DNA from: Mesorhizobium sp. B2-4-3
Lineage (GTDB): Bacteria > Pseudomonadota > Alphaproteobacteria > Rhizobiales > Rhizobiaceae
Assembly (NCBI RefSeq): GCF_006442815.1
Contig: NZ_VFVL01000009.1
Span: forward strand, 115,976-179,975
Direction of reading: 5' to 3'
DNA length: 64,000 nucleotides
Part shown: piece after piece, positions 16,011 through 24,111 of the stretch
Layout of the letters: each line of letters starts with the position of its first letter
Numbering within the stretch: position 1 is the first letter of the stretch
The notes under the pieces: generated by a model
What the model was told of the DNA's origin: nothing
The model's database searches: none
The model's input: only the letters and a program-made list of their open reading frames with translations
Translations under genes and position numbers: made by a program

Positions 16011-16724
16011 CTAGTCGCCCATATACTCGCGCAACGCCTCTGCCGACCGGTTCTCACCGATCGACATCGCCAGGATGCGCGAGATGTGGCGGCGCGGCAG
16101 GCCGGTCTCGGCCGACCATTGGTTGATCTGTGCCTGGATCTTGCCGAGATCTCGCTTCGAGGTCGGGTTCTCGGCGATATCGAGGCCGGCATCGCGCAAA
16201 GCCGCCGCCATGTCGGTGGAGACGACAAACGTGTCCCATTCCATCCAGCGCAGGAAATACTGTCCGGTGTTGCCGCCGAGCCGGCTGCCATGCTTGGCCA
16301 GATAAGCGGTCAGGCCGACCTGATCGTCCGCCGGCCAGGAGGCGATGAATTTGCCGAAGCTGCCATTCTCCTTCGAGACGCGGTCGACGAACGCGGCATT
16401 GTCGCGCACCGACTTGATCTTCTGCGGATTGCGCACGATGCGGCTGTCGGATGCAAGCTCGTGCCAGAAGTCGTCCGGCTGGAACAACAGCCGCTTCGGC
16501 TCGAAGCCGAGGAACGCTTCCTCGAAACCCGGCCATTTCTGTTCGATGACGCGCCACACGAAGCCGGCGGCGAAAATGCGCTCGGCCATGGTGGAGAGAA
16601 TGCGGTCGTCAGGGATTTTCGCCACCGCGGTGTTGTCGGGCGCCGGGCCAAGCAGCGGAGCGAGTACGGCCTCTCCGCCCTTGCGCTTTGCCGCCCGCGC
16701 GTGGATTTTCTGGAACTCGAGCAT
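16011..16724 (-). CDS. 3-methyladenine DNA glycosylase I-like protein
   Basis: A 237-residue protein of the Tag (Adenine_glyco) HhH family, recognised from AERIFAAGFVWRVIEQKWPGF, then FLGFEPKRLLF and SRIVRNPQKIKSVRDNA. Classical Tag excises 3-methyladenine and binds zinc through N- and C-terminal Cys/His residues. Those N-terminal ligands (the CxW...H segment) are missing here, replaced by a helical leader. It may be a zinc-less paralogue with altered substrate. Start at ATG 16724. Divergent from DUF1003. Confidence 0.75.
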   Translation of the reverse strand: MLEFQKIHARAAKRKGGEAVLAPLLGPAPDNTAVAKIPDDRILSTMAERIFAAGFVWRVIEQKWPGFEEAFLGFEPKRLLFQPDDFWHELASDSRIVRNPQKIKSVRDNAAFVDRVSKENGSFGKFIASWPADDQVGLTAYLAKHGSRLGGNTGQYFLRWMEWDTFVVSTDMAAALRDAGLDIAENPTSKRDLGKIQAQINQWSAETGLPRRHISRILAMSIGENRSAEALREYMGD

Positions 16725-16814
16725 CGTTGTCCTCGCCTGTTCGCTGCAATCTAGCACTTCACGTCCGGCCCGGCAGCCTCTACCTCTATCGACGCCCGGC
16801 CAAGGAGAAGGCAG

Positions 16815-17378
16815 ATGAACAAGATCGTCGAGGACATGGCGAACCGTTTGCTTAAGCGAAAGCCGGACGGTTTCGGTCCGCTCGAGAGCCGCGTGCTGAA
16901 GTCGACGCTCGAACGCACCACCATCACGCGCGACACCAACAAGGCCATCGCCTCCCACGAGACCTATGGCGACCGTATTGCCGACACCATCGCCAGGATC
17001 GGCGGCTCCTGGTCCTTCATCCTCGGCTTCCTTGCCTTTCTCGTTATTTGGACCGTCGGCAATGTCTGGCTGCTCACGCGCGACGCCTTCGACCCCTACC
17101 CTTTCATCTTCCTCAACCTTGTTCTGTCGATGGTGGCCGCCCTTCAGGCGCCAGTAATCATGATGTCGCAGAACCGCCAGACCGAGCGCGACCGCATCGA
17201 CGCGGCGCATGACTACGAGGTCAATCTGAAGGCCGAGATCGAGATCATGGCCCTGCATGAAAAGCTCGACGAGCTGCGCCACAGCGAGATCATCGGCATG
17301 CGTGACGAAATCCTGCGCATGGCCGAGCAAATCAGGCGTATCGACGAGAAACTGTCGGCGCGACCCGCAACAGAATGA
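16815..17378 (+). CDS. DUF1003 inner-membrane protein
   Basis: A 187-residue DUF1003 protein. It has a soluble N-terminus (residues 1-65), two membrane spans (WSFILGFLAFLVIWTVGNVW and FIFLNLVLSMVAALQAPVIM) joined by a short loop, the family signature MMSQNRQTERDR, and a C-terminal helical tail likely to form a coiled coil. Function unknown. The stop overlaps the start of the DedA gene (ATGA), implying translational coupling. Confidence 0.88.
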   Translation: MNKIVEDMANRLLKRKPDGFGPLESRVLKSTLERTTITRDTNKAIASHETYGDRIADTIARIGGSWSFILGFLAFLVIWTVGNVWLLTRDAFDPYPFIFLNLVLSMVAALQAPVIMMSQNRQTERDRIDAAHDYEVNLKAEIEIMALHEKLDELRHSEIIGMRDEILRMAEQIRRIDEKLSARPATE

Positions 17379-17974
17379 GCGAGGCCATCCACCATTTCAT
17401 CGAGCAATACGGGCTGATCGCGGTATTCCTGGGCTGCGTGGCCGAAGGCGAAAGCGCCGCGATCCTGGGCGGTTTCTTCGCTCATCAGCATGTTTTCGTG
17501 TTGTGGCAGACTTTCCTCGCCGCCTTTCTCGGCGCCTTCGCCGGCGACACGTCCTTCTTCACCATGGGGCGCAGCTTCGCCGAACATCGCTATGTGAGAC
17601 TGTTGCGCAGGCGTCCGGGCTTCAGCCGCGCCTACCGCCTGCTCAACACCCATCCCAACATTTTCGTGCTGACCAACCGCTATATCTACGGCATGCGTCT
17701 GGTTGGCGGCATCGCCGCCGGCCTGTCGACCGTGTCCATGCCGCGTTTCGTCATCCTGAATGCCATCTCGTCCGCGGTCTGGGCGGCCCTGTTCAGCGGC
17801 ATCGGCTATGTCTTCGGCCTGGGCGCGGAGCACATGGTGGGCCAGGCGTTCGCGCGGCATGAGCGCCTGCTCATTGCCCTTGGGGTTGGCGTGGTCGTGG
17901 CGATTATTGCCTGGCTGGTCGGCCATCATTTTGCCGGACGCGAACGCGCCAAGGAAGATCGGGCAGGATCCTGA
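17375..17974 (+). CDS. DedA family membrane protein
   Basis: A 199-residue DedA/VTT-domain protein. The re-entrant segment reads LGCVAEGESAAILGGFFAH, with the acidic residue typical of DedA (E..P in many members; AEGES here), then AFLGAFAGDTSFFTMGR and NRYIYGMRLVGGIAAGL, matching the F/YxRxxxG arginine motif. C-terminal spans end in a basic tail. DedA proteins flip undecaprenyl phosphate or phospholipids in the inner membrane. Overlaps the DUF1003 gene by 4 nt. Neighbouring dgkA also acts on lipid intermediates. Confidence 0.88.
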   Translation: MSEAIHHFIEQYGLIAVFLGCVAEGESAAILGGFFAHQHVFVLWQTFLAAFLGAFAGDTSFFTMGRSFAEHRYVRLLRRRPGFSRAYRLLNTHPNIFVLTNRYIYGMRLVGGIAAGLSTVSMPRFVILNAISSAVWAALFSGIGYVFGLGAEHMVGQAFARHERLLIALGVGVVVAIIAWLVGHHFAGRERAKEDRAGS

Positions 17975-17984
17975 TCGGCAAGGA

Positions 17985-18344
17985 TCAGATCGGCGCGCCG
18001 ATAAGGCGTTCGATGAGGGCGATGCCCCAGACGCCGCCGGCAATCACGATTGAGATCAGCACCGCCAGCGAGCCGCAATCCTTGGCAAGCTGGATGTCGA
18101 TGTGGAATTCGCGCGAGATCGCGTCGCAGGCCGCCTCGATGCCGGTGTTGAGCACTTCGACCATGATCAGGAGCAGCACCGCGCCGATCAGCAAGGCATA
18201 GCCGCGCCAGGAGACCGAGATGAACCAGCCGGCCGGCAAGGCGAGCGCAAGCAACAGCAATTCCTGCTGGAACGCTTTTTCATGGGCGGCCAACTTGCGG
18301 AAGGCCCGCACTGAATTGATGAAAGCATCGATCAGCCGCTGCAT
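17985..18344 (-). CDS. dgkA: Diacylglycerol kinase
   Basis: A 119-residue integral membrane kinase, matching the E. coli length (122). It phosphorylates diacylglycerol to phosphatidate, recycling lipid left by glycan or membrane-derived oligosaccharide transfer. The signature EVLNTGIEAACDAI contains the metal and ATP-binding Glu and Asn; three membrane spans are visible, with an amphipathic N-terminal helix. The start at 18344 is chosen over 18419 by homology of MQRLIDAFINSVRAF. Converges on DedA with a 10-nt gap. Confidence 0.93.
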   Translation of the reverse strand: MQRLIDAFINSVRAFRKLAAHEKAFQQELLLLALALPAGWFISVSWRGYALLIGAVLLLIMVEVLNTGIEAACDAISREFHIDIQLAKDCGSLAVLISIVIAGGVWGIALIERLIGAPI

Positions 18345-18422
18345 GCCTCTGCCCCTTTGCGAGTCACCGGCAGGGGATATCGCAATGGCGGGATCAAGGG
18401 AATAAGGCAGCCGCCGCAAAAT

Positions 18423-18863
18423 TCATCCGTCCGCGACCTTTATCGACGGCGTCGATTTCTCGAACTGCGGCAACCCATCCTCGATCGAATAGTAATCGCC
18501 CTTGTCGCCGACAAAGATGTGGCTTTCCGCCGAGAGGCCGCTCGGCCTCTCGAAGGATCCGGCCATGATGGAGATCGTGTCCAGTTCATTGTGCTTCCAA
18601 AAGAGCAGCGAGCCGCAGGTGCGGCAGAAACCGCGTTTCGCCACACCGGAGGCGCCGTACCAGGTGAGCGCGTCGGCGCCCTCTATGACGATATCGGCGT
18701 CCTTGGAGGCGGTTGCCGCGACGAAATGGCCGGTTTGCCGACGGCACTGCGAGCAGTGGCAGTAGACGACGCCGCGCAACGGCCCGCTCGTCCTGAAACG
18801 CACCGCTCCGCACAGGCACGATCCGCTATGGTTTTCGTCCATTCCGGCCTCTGTCGACGCCAT
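18423..18863 (-). CDS. GFA-domain (Gfa-like zinc) protein
   Basis: A 146-residue GFA-family protein (glutathione-dependent formaldehyde-activating enzyme fold). Zinc ligands are visible as CLCGAV, CHCSQCRRQTG and FCRTCGSLLFW, the three cysteine clusters of the family. Most members have no proven activity, and formaldehyde activation is doubtful for the short forms. ATG 18863 has GGAG 4 nt upstream; ATG 18842 is an alternative. In line with dgkA but 79 nt upstream of its start. Confidence 0.87.
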   Translation of the reverse strand: MASTEAGMDENHSGSCLCGAVRFRTSGPLRGVVYCHCSQCRRQTGHFVAATASKDADIVIEGADALTWYGASGVAKRGFCRTCGSLLFWKHNELDTISIMAGSFERPSGLSAESHIFVGDKGDYYSIEDGLPQFEKSTPSIKVADG

Positions 18864-19159
18864 CTGCTCCGTTCATTGCCGGATAGAATTTCAGTTTTGA
18901 GATGGCCGGGCACCGGCAAATGCGACACCGGGGCGACGCGTTTTCAGAAGCTGCGCCTGCACCGCTTTGCACCCTGTGGTAGCAAAGACAATGAGGAAAT
19001 GCCGGCTATTAAGGAAACTTTAGCGGGACTGCATTTATGATTCCTACAAGCGATGGTCGTGTTGGGGACGCGCCGTCGCAATTCTGATTCAAATCCCCGC
19101 GTGAGCGACTCCCGGCGGTGGCAGGTCTCCGGTCGCACTGAAGGGGCAGTGAACACAAC

Positions 19160-20230
19160 ATGCAGCCGGCAGCCATTCCGACCGACAGGAACACCGACAT
19201 CGCCAGCACCGTCGTGGCGACGATGCGACAGCTCGGCGTGCTCGGATTGCCGCGCAACTACGAGATTTTCTACGAGGCGCTGAGCGGCAGCAACCGCGAG
19301 CTCAGCCTTGCCGTCGTCTCGTTGAGCAGCCGCCCGACCCAGGAGGACCTCGACGGCATCGGGCGCACGTTCTTTCCCCAGCACCACGGTCCGGCCATCG
19401 TCGAGCACGCTCGCGAGATGGTCGCCAAGGAGCTCGAGGACATCGCCGCGCTGTTGCGCAGTGAGCACTCGCATATCGAGAAGTACGGCCGCATCCTCGA
19501 CGAGACATCGAGCGGCCTGAGCAATCGCAGCTTGCTCTCGCAAGAGCTCCTGCAGAAGATCGCGGGCGCCATGTCGGCCGCCACCAGCTCGACGATCGAT
19601 CACGGCCGCCAGATCGCCAGCACGCTCAGCGAAAAGACGGCCGAACTCGAAAGCGTCAAGTCGAAGCTCGAGGAATACAAGCGGCTCGCCGACACCGACC
19701 CGCTCACGCAGCTGTGGAACCGCCGTGCCTTCGACAAGGAGATCGCCCGGATCTACAACAGCAATCGCGGCATCCTGTTCAACGCCTTGATCCTTGCCGA
19801 TATCGACCATTTCAAGGATATAAACGATCGCTACGGCCATCCGGTCGGCGACAGGATCCTGCAGATCATCGCCGAGATATTCCAGTCCAGCGTGCGCGCC
19901 GACATATTTGTCGCGCGCACCGGCGGCGAGGAATTTGCGCTTATCGTCGAGGGCGCCAGCGAGGAAGCCACTTACGAGATCGCCGAGCGCATCCGCGCGC
20001 TGATCGAGCAGACCCCGTTCGCCAGCAGCCAGAGCGGCATCAACTACGGCACCGTTACCGTATCGCTGGGTATCTGCATGGCTTCGGAGGCGGAAAACCC
20101 CGAAGACCTCTACACCAAGGCGGACCGCGCGCTTTATCGCTCCAAGGTCGGCGGCCGCAACCGGGTCACCAGGCATTCGACGACGGCGGGCCGCCCCGCC
20201 AAGGGCTGGCTGCTTTACAAGAAAGACTGA
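19160..20230 (+). CDS. Diguanylate cyclase (GGDEF) protein
   Basis: A 356-residue soluble protein. The N-terminal ~170 residues are helical with no known sensor, ending in a linker (SEKTAELESVKSKLEEYKRL) that looks like a signalling helix. The GGDEF domain begins DPLTQLWNRRAFDKE and has active site GGEEF and DIDHFKDINDRYGH, so cyclase activity making c-di-GMP is expected. The inhibitory I-site is RADI where RxxD would lie, so product feedback may be lost. No membrane span. The 296-nt upstream gap shows no gene. Confidence 0.9.
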   Translation: MQPAAIPTDRNTDIASTVVATMRQLGVLGLPRNYEIFYEALSGSNRELSLAVVSLSSRPTQEDLDGIGRTFFPQHHGPAIVEHAREMVAKELEDIAALLRSEHSHIEKYGRILDETSSGLSNRSLLSQELLQKIAGAMSAATSSTIDHGRQIASTLSEKTAELESVKSKLEEYKRLADTDPLTQLWNRRAFDKEIARIYNSNRGILFNALILADIDHFKDINDRYGHPVGDRILQIIAEIFQSSVRADIFVARTGGEEFALIVEGASEEATYEIAERIRALIEQTPFASSQSGINYGTVTVSLGICMASEAENPEDLYTKADRALYRSKVGGRNRVTRHSTTAGRPAKGWLLYKKD

Positions 20231-20255
20231 CACGCCCCCTTTCCAGACGAATTTT

Positions 20256-20275
20256 TGTGGACTATATTTTCCACA
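20256..20275 (+). promoter_or_regulatory. Candidate operator/promoter of the Xre-RES pair
   Basis: The inverted repeat TGTGGA (20256-20261) and TCCACA (20270-20275) flanks CTATATTT, an AT-rich core that could serve as the -10 region. It lies 19 nt before the antitoxin start. Toxin-antitoxin operons usually repress themselves through such a palindrome; binding here is inferred. Confidence 0.5.
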
Positions 20276-20294
20276 GAAATGAAAGGGTGTACTC

Positions 20295-20672
20295 ATGCAA
20301 CGTCCAGTCGCGGCCGCGACGGCGGCCGAAAACACCGTCATCACCAAGGCCACGCTGCGCGCGGCCGACCTGCTCGACATCACCGCCAGGACGCTCGCTT
20401 TGGTCATCGGCGTGTCGGAAGCGACGGTCTCGCGCATGCGCCGGCAGGAATTCCTGCTTGAACGCGGCACCAAGCCGTTCGAGCTGGCGGTGCTGTTCGT
20501 TCGCCTGTTCCGCTCGCTCGACGCCATCGTCGGCGGCGACGAGACCGTTGCCCGGGCGTGGCTGAAGAGCCCCAACACCACGCTCGACGGCACGCCGCTC
20601 GAGAAAATCCTGACGATTGCCGGACTTGTCGATGTCATTGCCTACCTGGACTCCCGGCGCGCTCTCGTCTGA
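20295..20672 (+). CDS. Xre/MbcA/ParS-type antitoxin (DUF2384)
   Basis: A 125-residue antitoxin. The N-terminal half holds a degenerate helix-turn-helix (LALVIGVSEATVSRMRRQEF). The C-terminal half is the toxin-binding DUF2384 domain, recognised from FVRLFRSLDAIVGGDETVARAWLKSPNTTLDG and the ending GLVDVIAYLDSRRA. It should block the RES enzyme by covering its active site and repress the operon. The toxin frame overlaps its last 41 nt, so translation is coupled. Confidence 0.92.
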   Translation: MQRPVAAATAAENTVITKATLRAADLLDITARTLALVIGVSEATVSRMRRQEFLLERGTKPFELAVLFVRLFRSLDAIVGGDETVARAWLKSPNTTLDGTPLEKILTIAGLVDVIAYLDSRRALV

Positions 20673-21399
20673 GGCCGTCAAGCTCGAAGGCAAGTACTGG
20701 CGGATGGTCGAGGCGCAGCACCGTGTCTCGACCCTCAAGCTCGTCGACACGCTCGACGAGCAGGCGCTGCTGGAGGACCTCATCGAGGACACCAAGCCGC
20801 AGATCCCGATGGAATGCCGCCATCTCCATTATCTGCTGGCCACGCCCTTTCGCTATGGCTCCGTCTACCCGTACGGCTCGCGCTTCCGCCGCGCCGGCAA
20901 GACCAAAGGCGTCTATTATGCCGCCGAGACGGTGCTGACGGCGGTGGCGGAAATGGCCTTCTACCGCTTGCTGTTCTTCGCCGAATCGCCGGCGACGCCA
21001 TGGCCGAGCGACGCAGCGGAATACACCGCCTTCGCCGCCGCGATAAAATGCGATCGCGCGATCGACCTGGCACGGCCGCCGCTCGATCGCGACGAGAAGG
21101 CCTGGACGTACGCCACCGACTACACCGCCTGCCAGGCGATCGCCGATGTCGCCCGCGAGGCCGAGCTGCAGGCGATCCGCTATCGCTCGGTGCGCGATCC
21201 CAAGGGCGCCAACATCGCGCTGTTGACATGCAAGGGGTTTGCCAGGCCGAAGCCGCTGGAGCCGCAGACCTGGCGCATCCGGATCGGCTCCTTCGGCATC
21301 CAGGCGATCTGTGAATTTCCGGACAAGCGGCTCGAATTCTCGCGCACCGCCTTTGCGGACCCAAGGCTTGCCGGAATACGCTGGGAGCGCGGCTACTGA
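20632..21399 (+). CDS. RES-domain NAD+-consuming toxin
   Basis: A 255-residue RES-family protein. Characterised RES toxins (MbcT, ParT) degrade or transfer from NAD+. The RES core is visible: Arg84 region GSRFRRAG, then TKGVYYAAETVLTAVAEMAF with the Tyr/Glu active-site pair near 95-99, and later AIRYRSVRDPKG carrying the conserved serine. At 255 residues it is longer than the minimal 150-190, with an N-terminal extension of about 60 residues. ATG 20632 is chosen over an earlier TTG. It overlaps the antitoxin by 41 nt. A family A palindrome begins 7 nt after the stop. Confidence 0.9.
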   Translation: MSLPTWTPGALSSEAVKLEGKYWRMVEAQHRVSTLKLVDTLDEQALLEDLIEDTKPQIPMECRHLHYLLATPFRYGSVYPYGSRFRRAGKTKGVYYAAETVLTAVAEMAFYRLLFFAESPATPWPSDAAEYTAFAAAIKCDRAIDLARPPLDRDEKAWTYATDYTACQAIADVAREAELQAIRYRSVRDPKGANIALLTCKGFARPKPLEPQTWRIRIGSFGIQAICEFPDKRLEFSRTAFADPRLAGIRWERGY

Positions 21400-21405
21400 A
21401 CTCCG

Positions 21406-21550
21406 AAAACTGTATCGAGATTCAGGTCAGGACGAGCCGAGAATGGTGGCCTCCGAGAACCGGAGCGGAGCGTACTTGAGTACGTGAGCACCGGAAGCGC
21501 AGGAGGCCGCCATTCGCAGGCCGGCCTCACCTGAATATCGATACAGTTTT
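21406..21550. repeat. Palindromic element family A, copy 2
   Basis: Uninterrupted copy between convergent genes. The outer stem AAAACTGTATCGA/TCGATACAGTTTT resembles a bidirectional intrinsic terminator. Conserved GATTCAGGTCAGG follows, then a fully paired 13-bp middle stem AATGGTGGCCTCC/GGAGGCCGCCATT, conserved GAGAACCGGAGCGGAGCG, and tip GTACTTGAGTAC. It ends inside the stop codon of the gene at 21549. Confidence 0.85.
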
Positions 21551-22253
21551 AGGCCAGGATGTTGACGGCACGCGCCGCCACCAGCGCGATCGTCAAGAGC
21601 GAGATCATCGCCTCGGCCATCATCAGCAGCTTCGCGCGCTGCGTGAGCGGCAAGGTGTCGGTCGGCGAGAACGCCGTGGCATTCGTGAAAGCCAGGAAGA
21701 AATAGTCGACGAACCCCGGCAGCCAGCCTTGTATCTCACGATCCGGCAACGTCATTTGCGGGAACAGGAAGTCGGCTTGCGCACGCTTGACCAGGCCGCA
21801 GGTAGGCGGACCGCCGCGATCGGTGCTCCAGAACCACAGTGCAAAGACGATCACATTGGTGACCCAGATGTTGAGTGCGTCGACGAGCAGCGTCGTGCCG
21901 GCGCCGGCATGCCCTTCCAGCAGCGCCCGCACCAGGAAGACCAGCGATCCGCAATTCATGATGCTGATGATGCCGGTCATCACCAGCGCCGTGCGGCGGA
22001 TGTAGAGGCGCAATTGGCCGATTGCGTACCAATGCTCGTGATCGACGGCCCTGCGGGTCGCCATCTGCGTCCAGGCCGTCGCGATCGACAGGGGCACGAG
22101 CAGCGCCGCCTCCACCGTCGGGGCGAGCCAGCGCGGACCGAAGGACAGGTTGTTGATGACCAGAAGCTGCAGGCAGATGACGACGAGAACCGCGGCGCGC
22201 GCCGACCAGAAATCGAGCCCGCGGTGATGAATGACGGCATGCTGGTGGCGCAT
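21549..22253 (-). CDS. DUF1345-like integral membrane protein
   Basis: A 234-residue membrane protein with about six predicted spans, beginning FWSARAAVLVVICLQLLVIN. The segment DYFFLAFTNATAFSPTDT before the last span resembles the signature region of DUF1345 proteins, which recalls an ion-channel pore loop; transport activity is speculation. ATG at 22253. It converges on the RES toxin and uses the copy 2 palindrome as its 3' boundary. Divergent from the glycosyltransferase at 22448 across a 194-nt gap with nothing else recognised. Confidence 0.7.
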   Translation of the reverse strand: MRHQHAVIHHRGLDFWSARAAVLVVICLQLLVINNLSFGPRWLAPTVEAALLVPLSIATAWTQMATRRAVDHEHWYAIGQLRLYIRRTALVMTGIISIMNCGSLVFLVRALLEGHAGAGTTLLVDALNIWVTNVIVFALWFWSTDRGGPPTCGLVKRAQADFLFPQMTLPDREIQGWLPGFVDYFFLAFTNATAFSPTDTLPLTQRAKLLMMAEAMISLLTIALVAARAVNILA

Positions 22254-22447
22254 GGAGGCACCTGTATTGCTGGAACGGCGGCGCTCCCTGGGCCGGCTCC
22301 GGCAACGAACTGCCGGCTGTTCCTGCCCGAAGCGCCGGCGACGGGTTCCATCGCAATCTTGGTTTTACAATGTTGCGGCAGCATACATTTTCGTAAGCTT
22401 TTGCTATCGGACTGTTCAGCAATCCACCGGTGTGATTTTAGGCCCGT

Positions 22448-24022
22448 ATGTCGAGAACCAGCGAATCCGTGCATGTCTGGCCTGCCGCGGCTGAAGACGA
22501 TCTGTCTTCGATCTGGAACGGCCTGGTCCGGCACCCATGGCGATTGCTGGCGCTTTTGTGCCTGATCCAGATCGCCTGCTGGACCGTAATGCCGGCGATC
22601 GTCAATGTTGGACCGCCGCGCGACGTCGTCGAAGGTTTCCTGTGGGGTCGCGAATGGGTGCTGCTGACCTACAAGCACCCGCAGCTCCCGTGCTGGCTGC
22701 TCGAGATCAGCCATCTCCTGACCGGCTCGTTCCGCTGGCCGCAATACATGCTGTCGCAACTGATGGTCTCGACGACTTTCGTCCTGGTCTATCTGCTCGC
22801 GCGCGACATCATGGGCCCGACCCGTGCGCTCGCCGCCGTGCTGTTGATGCCCGCGATCTATTTCTTCGGCTGGCCCACCCCGCAATTCAACCATGACTAT
22901 GCGCAGATGCCTTTCTGGGCTGCGACCTCTTGGCTGCTGTGGCGCGCGGCGCGCGACGGCCGCCCGGGGTGGTGGCTTGCCCTTGGCCTCGTCTCCGGCA
23001 TCGGGCTCTACGCCAAGTTCTCAACTGCTCTGCTGCTGGCCTTCGGCGGTATCTGGATTTTATACGACACTCGTGCCCGAAGCCGGCTTGCCACCCCATG
23101 GCCATGGCTTGGCCTCGCGGTTTTTCTTGGCGCCGCGGCGCCGCTGGCGGTGGAGCTCGTCCGCCTCGATTTCCTGCCGCTGACCTATGCCGCGCATCGC
23201 AACGCCTGGGTGCTCGCCAACCGCGCCCGGCTTTACTATATCGGCGTTCAGCTTGCCGGGCTCGCCGCTCTTCCCGTCGTTCTTGCTCTTTCCGGCCTGC
23301 TTCGACGGCAGGCCGCCTCCGCACAAGACCCCTTACCGCCCCGCCCCGCCCCCGAGCGGCGCGCGGTTGTCTACCTGGCGTGGATGGGCCTGGGGCCGGC
23401 GCTGCTGATCATGGTCGCCTCGCTGTTTACCGGCACCGGCGAGTCCTGGGGCGCGACGATGTACAATCTCGTCGGCGTCCTGGTGATCGCGCTTCTGGGC
23501 CGGCGGCTGGGACCAACGGAATTGCGCCGGCTGGCGGTGCTGGCGCTGCTATGCGTGGTCGGCGTGTCGAGCGCCTATGCGGTTACACGCTGGACCAGTT
23601 GCAACATACTCGGCCGCCTGCAGCCAATGTGCTGGCCAGCGCGGTCGATCTCGCTGACGGCCGATGCAATCTGGCACGAGGCGGTATCCGCGCCGCTGGG
23701 CATCGTCGGCGGCGACGACGGCACGGCCCAGCTTGCCGGGCTGGAAGCCCCGGATCAGCCTTCGATCTTCACGACCCTCGACAGGCGCCTCGCCCCTTGG
23801 ATCACGGACCAGCGGCTGCGGGATCAGGGCATGCTGCTTGTATGGCCGCACGGCTGGAAACTTTCTCCGCAACAGGAGGCCTGGACCGCCGGCCTGCCGG
23901 TCAAGACCATGTCATTCGGCTGGTCGCTCAAAGCACCGCCCTTGGAGATCGACTTTGCCGTCATTCCGCCCGGTAGAACCAGTTTCCCGGGCGACCCGCC
24001 CGGACCGCCCGACCCGGAATGA
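22448..24022 (+). CDS. GT39/ArnT-like membrane glycosyltransferase
   Basis: A 524-residue polytopic protein of the PMT_2/ArnT-like GT-C superfamily, which moves sugars from polyprenyl phosphates on the periplasmic side. About 10-11 hydrophobic spans are evident. The first loop contains VGPPRDVVEGFLWGREW, with an acidic residue in the position of the catalytic Asp of GT-C enzymes (usually DE; here RDVVE), followed by YKHPQLPCWLLE. A soluble C-terminal part follows from about 380. The tail is Pro-rich (FPGDPPGPPDPE). Acceptor unknown; candidates are LPS or a surface glycan. Confidence 0.82.
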   Translation: MSRTSESVHVWPAAAEDDLSSIWNGLVRHPWRLLALLCLIQIACWTVMPAIVNVGPPRDVVEGFLWGREWVLLTYKHPQLPCWLLEISHLLTGSFRWPQYMLSQLMVSTTFVLVYLLARDIMGPTRALAAVLLMPAIYFFGWPTPQFNHDYAQMPFWAATSWLLWRAARDGRPGWWLALGLVSGIGLYAKFSTALLLAFGGIWILYDTRARSRLATPWPWLGLAVFLGAAAPLAVELVRLDFLPLTYAAHRNAWVLANRARLYYIGVQLAGLAALPVVLALSGLLRRQAASAQDPLPPRPAPERRAVVYLAWMGLGPALLIMVASLFTGTGESWGATMYNLVGVLVIALLGRRLGPTELRRLAVLALLCVVGVSSAYAVTRWTSCNILGRLQPMCWPARSISLTADAIWHEAVSAPLGIVGGDDGTAQLAGLEAPDQPSIFTTLDRRLAPWITDQRLRDQGMLLVWPHGWKLSPQQEAWTAGLPVKTMSFGWSLKAPPLEIDFAVIPPGRTSFPGDPPGPPDPE

Positions 24023-24055
24023 CGGCTTTCCGAGCTTGACCTCTGCTGCAAATTG

Positions 24056-24084
24056 AAAAAGGCGCCGACTTCGTCGCCTGCGCC
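24056..24084 (-). terminator. Intrinsic terminator of DAHP synthase gene
   Basis: On the minus strand, GGCGC, an inner CGAC-GAA-GTCG hairpin and GCGCC are followed by TTTTT, 27 nt past the stop at 24112. It is a compact intrinsic terminator. Confidence 0.7.
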
Positions 24085-24111
24085 TCCAATTATCGAGCGT
24101 CCAGGCCCCAT

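Noticed and set aside
16805..18053. DUF1003-DedA as a possible defence or conflict module
   Set aside because: Both are common housekeeping membrane families, with dgkA and GFA genes adjacent; nothing suggests phage defence.
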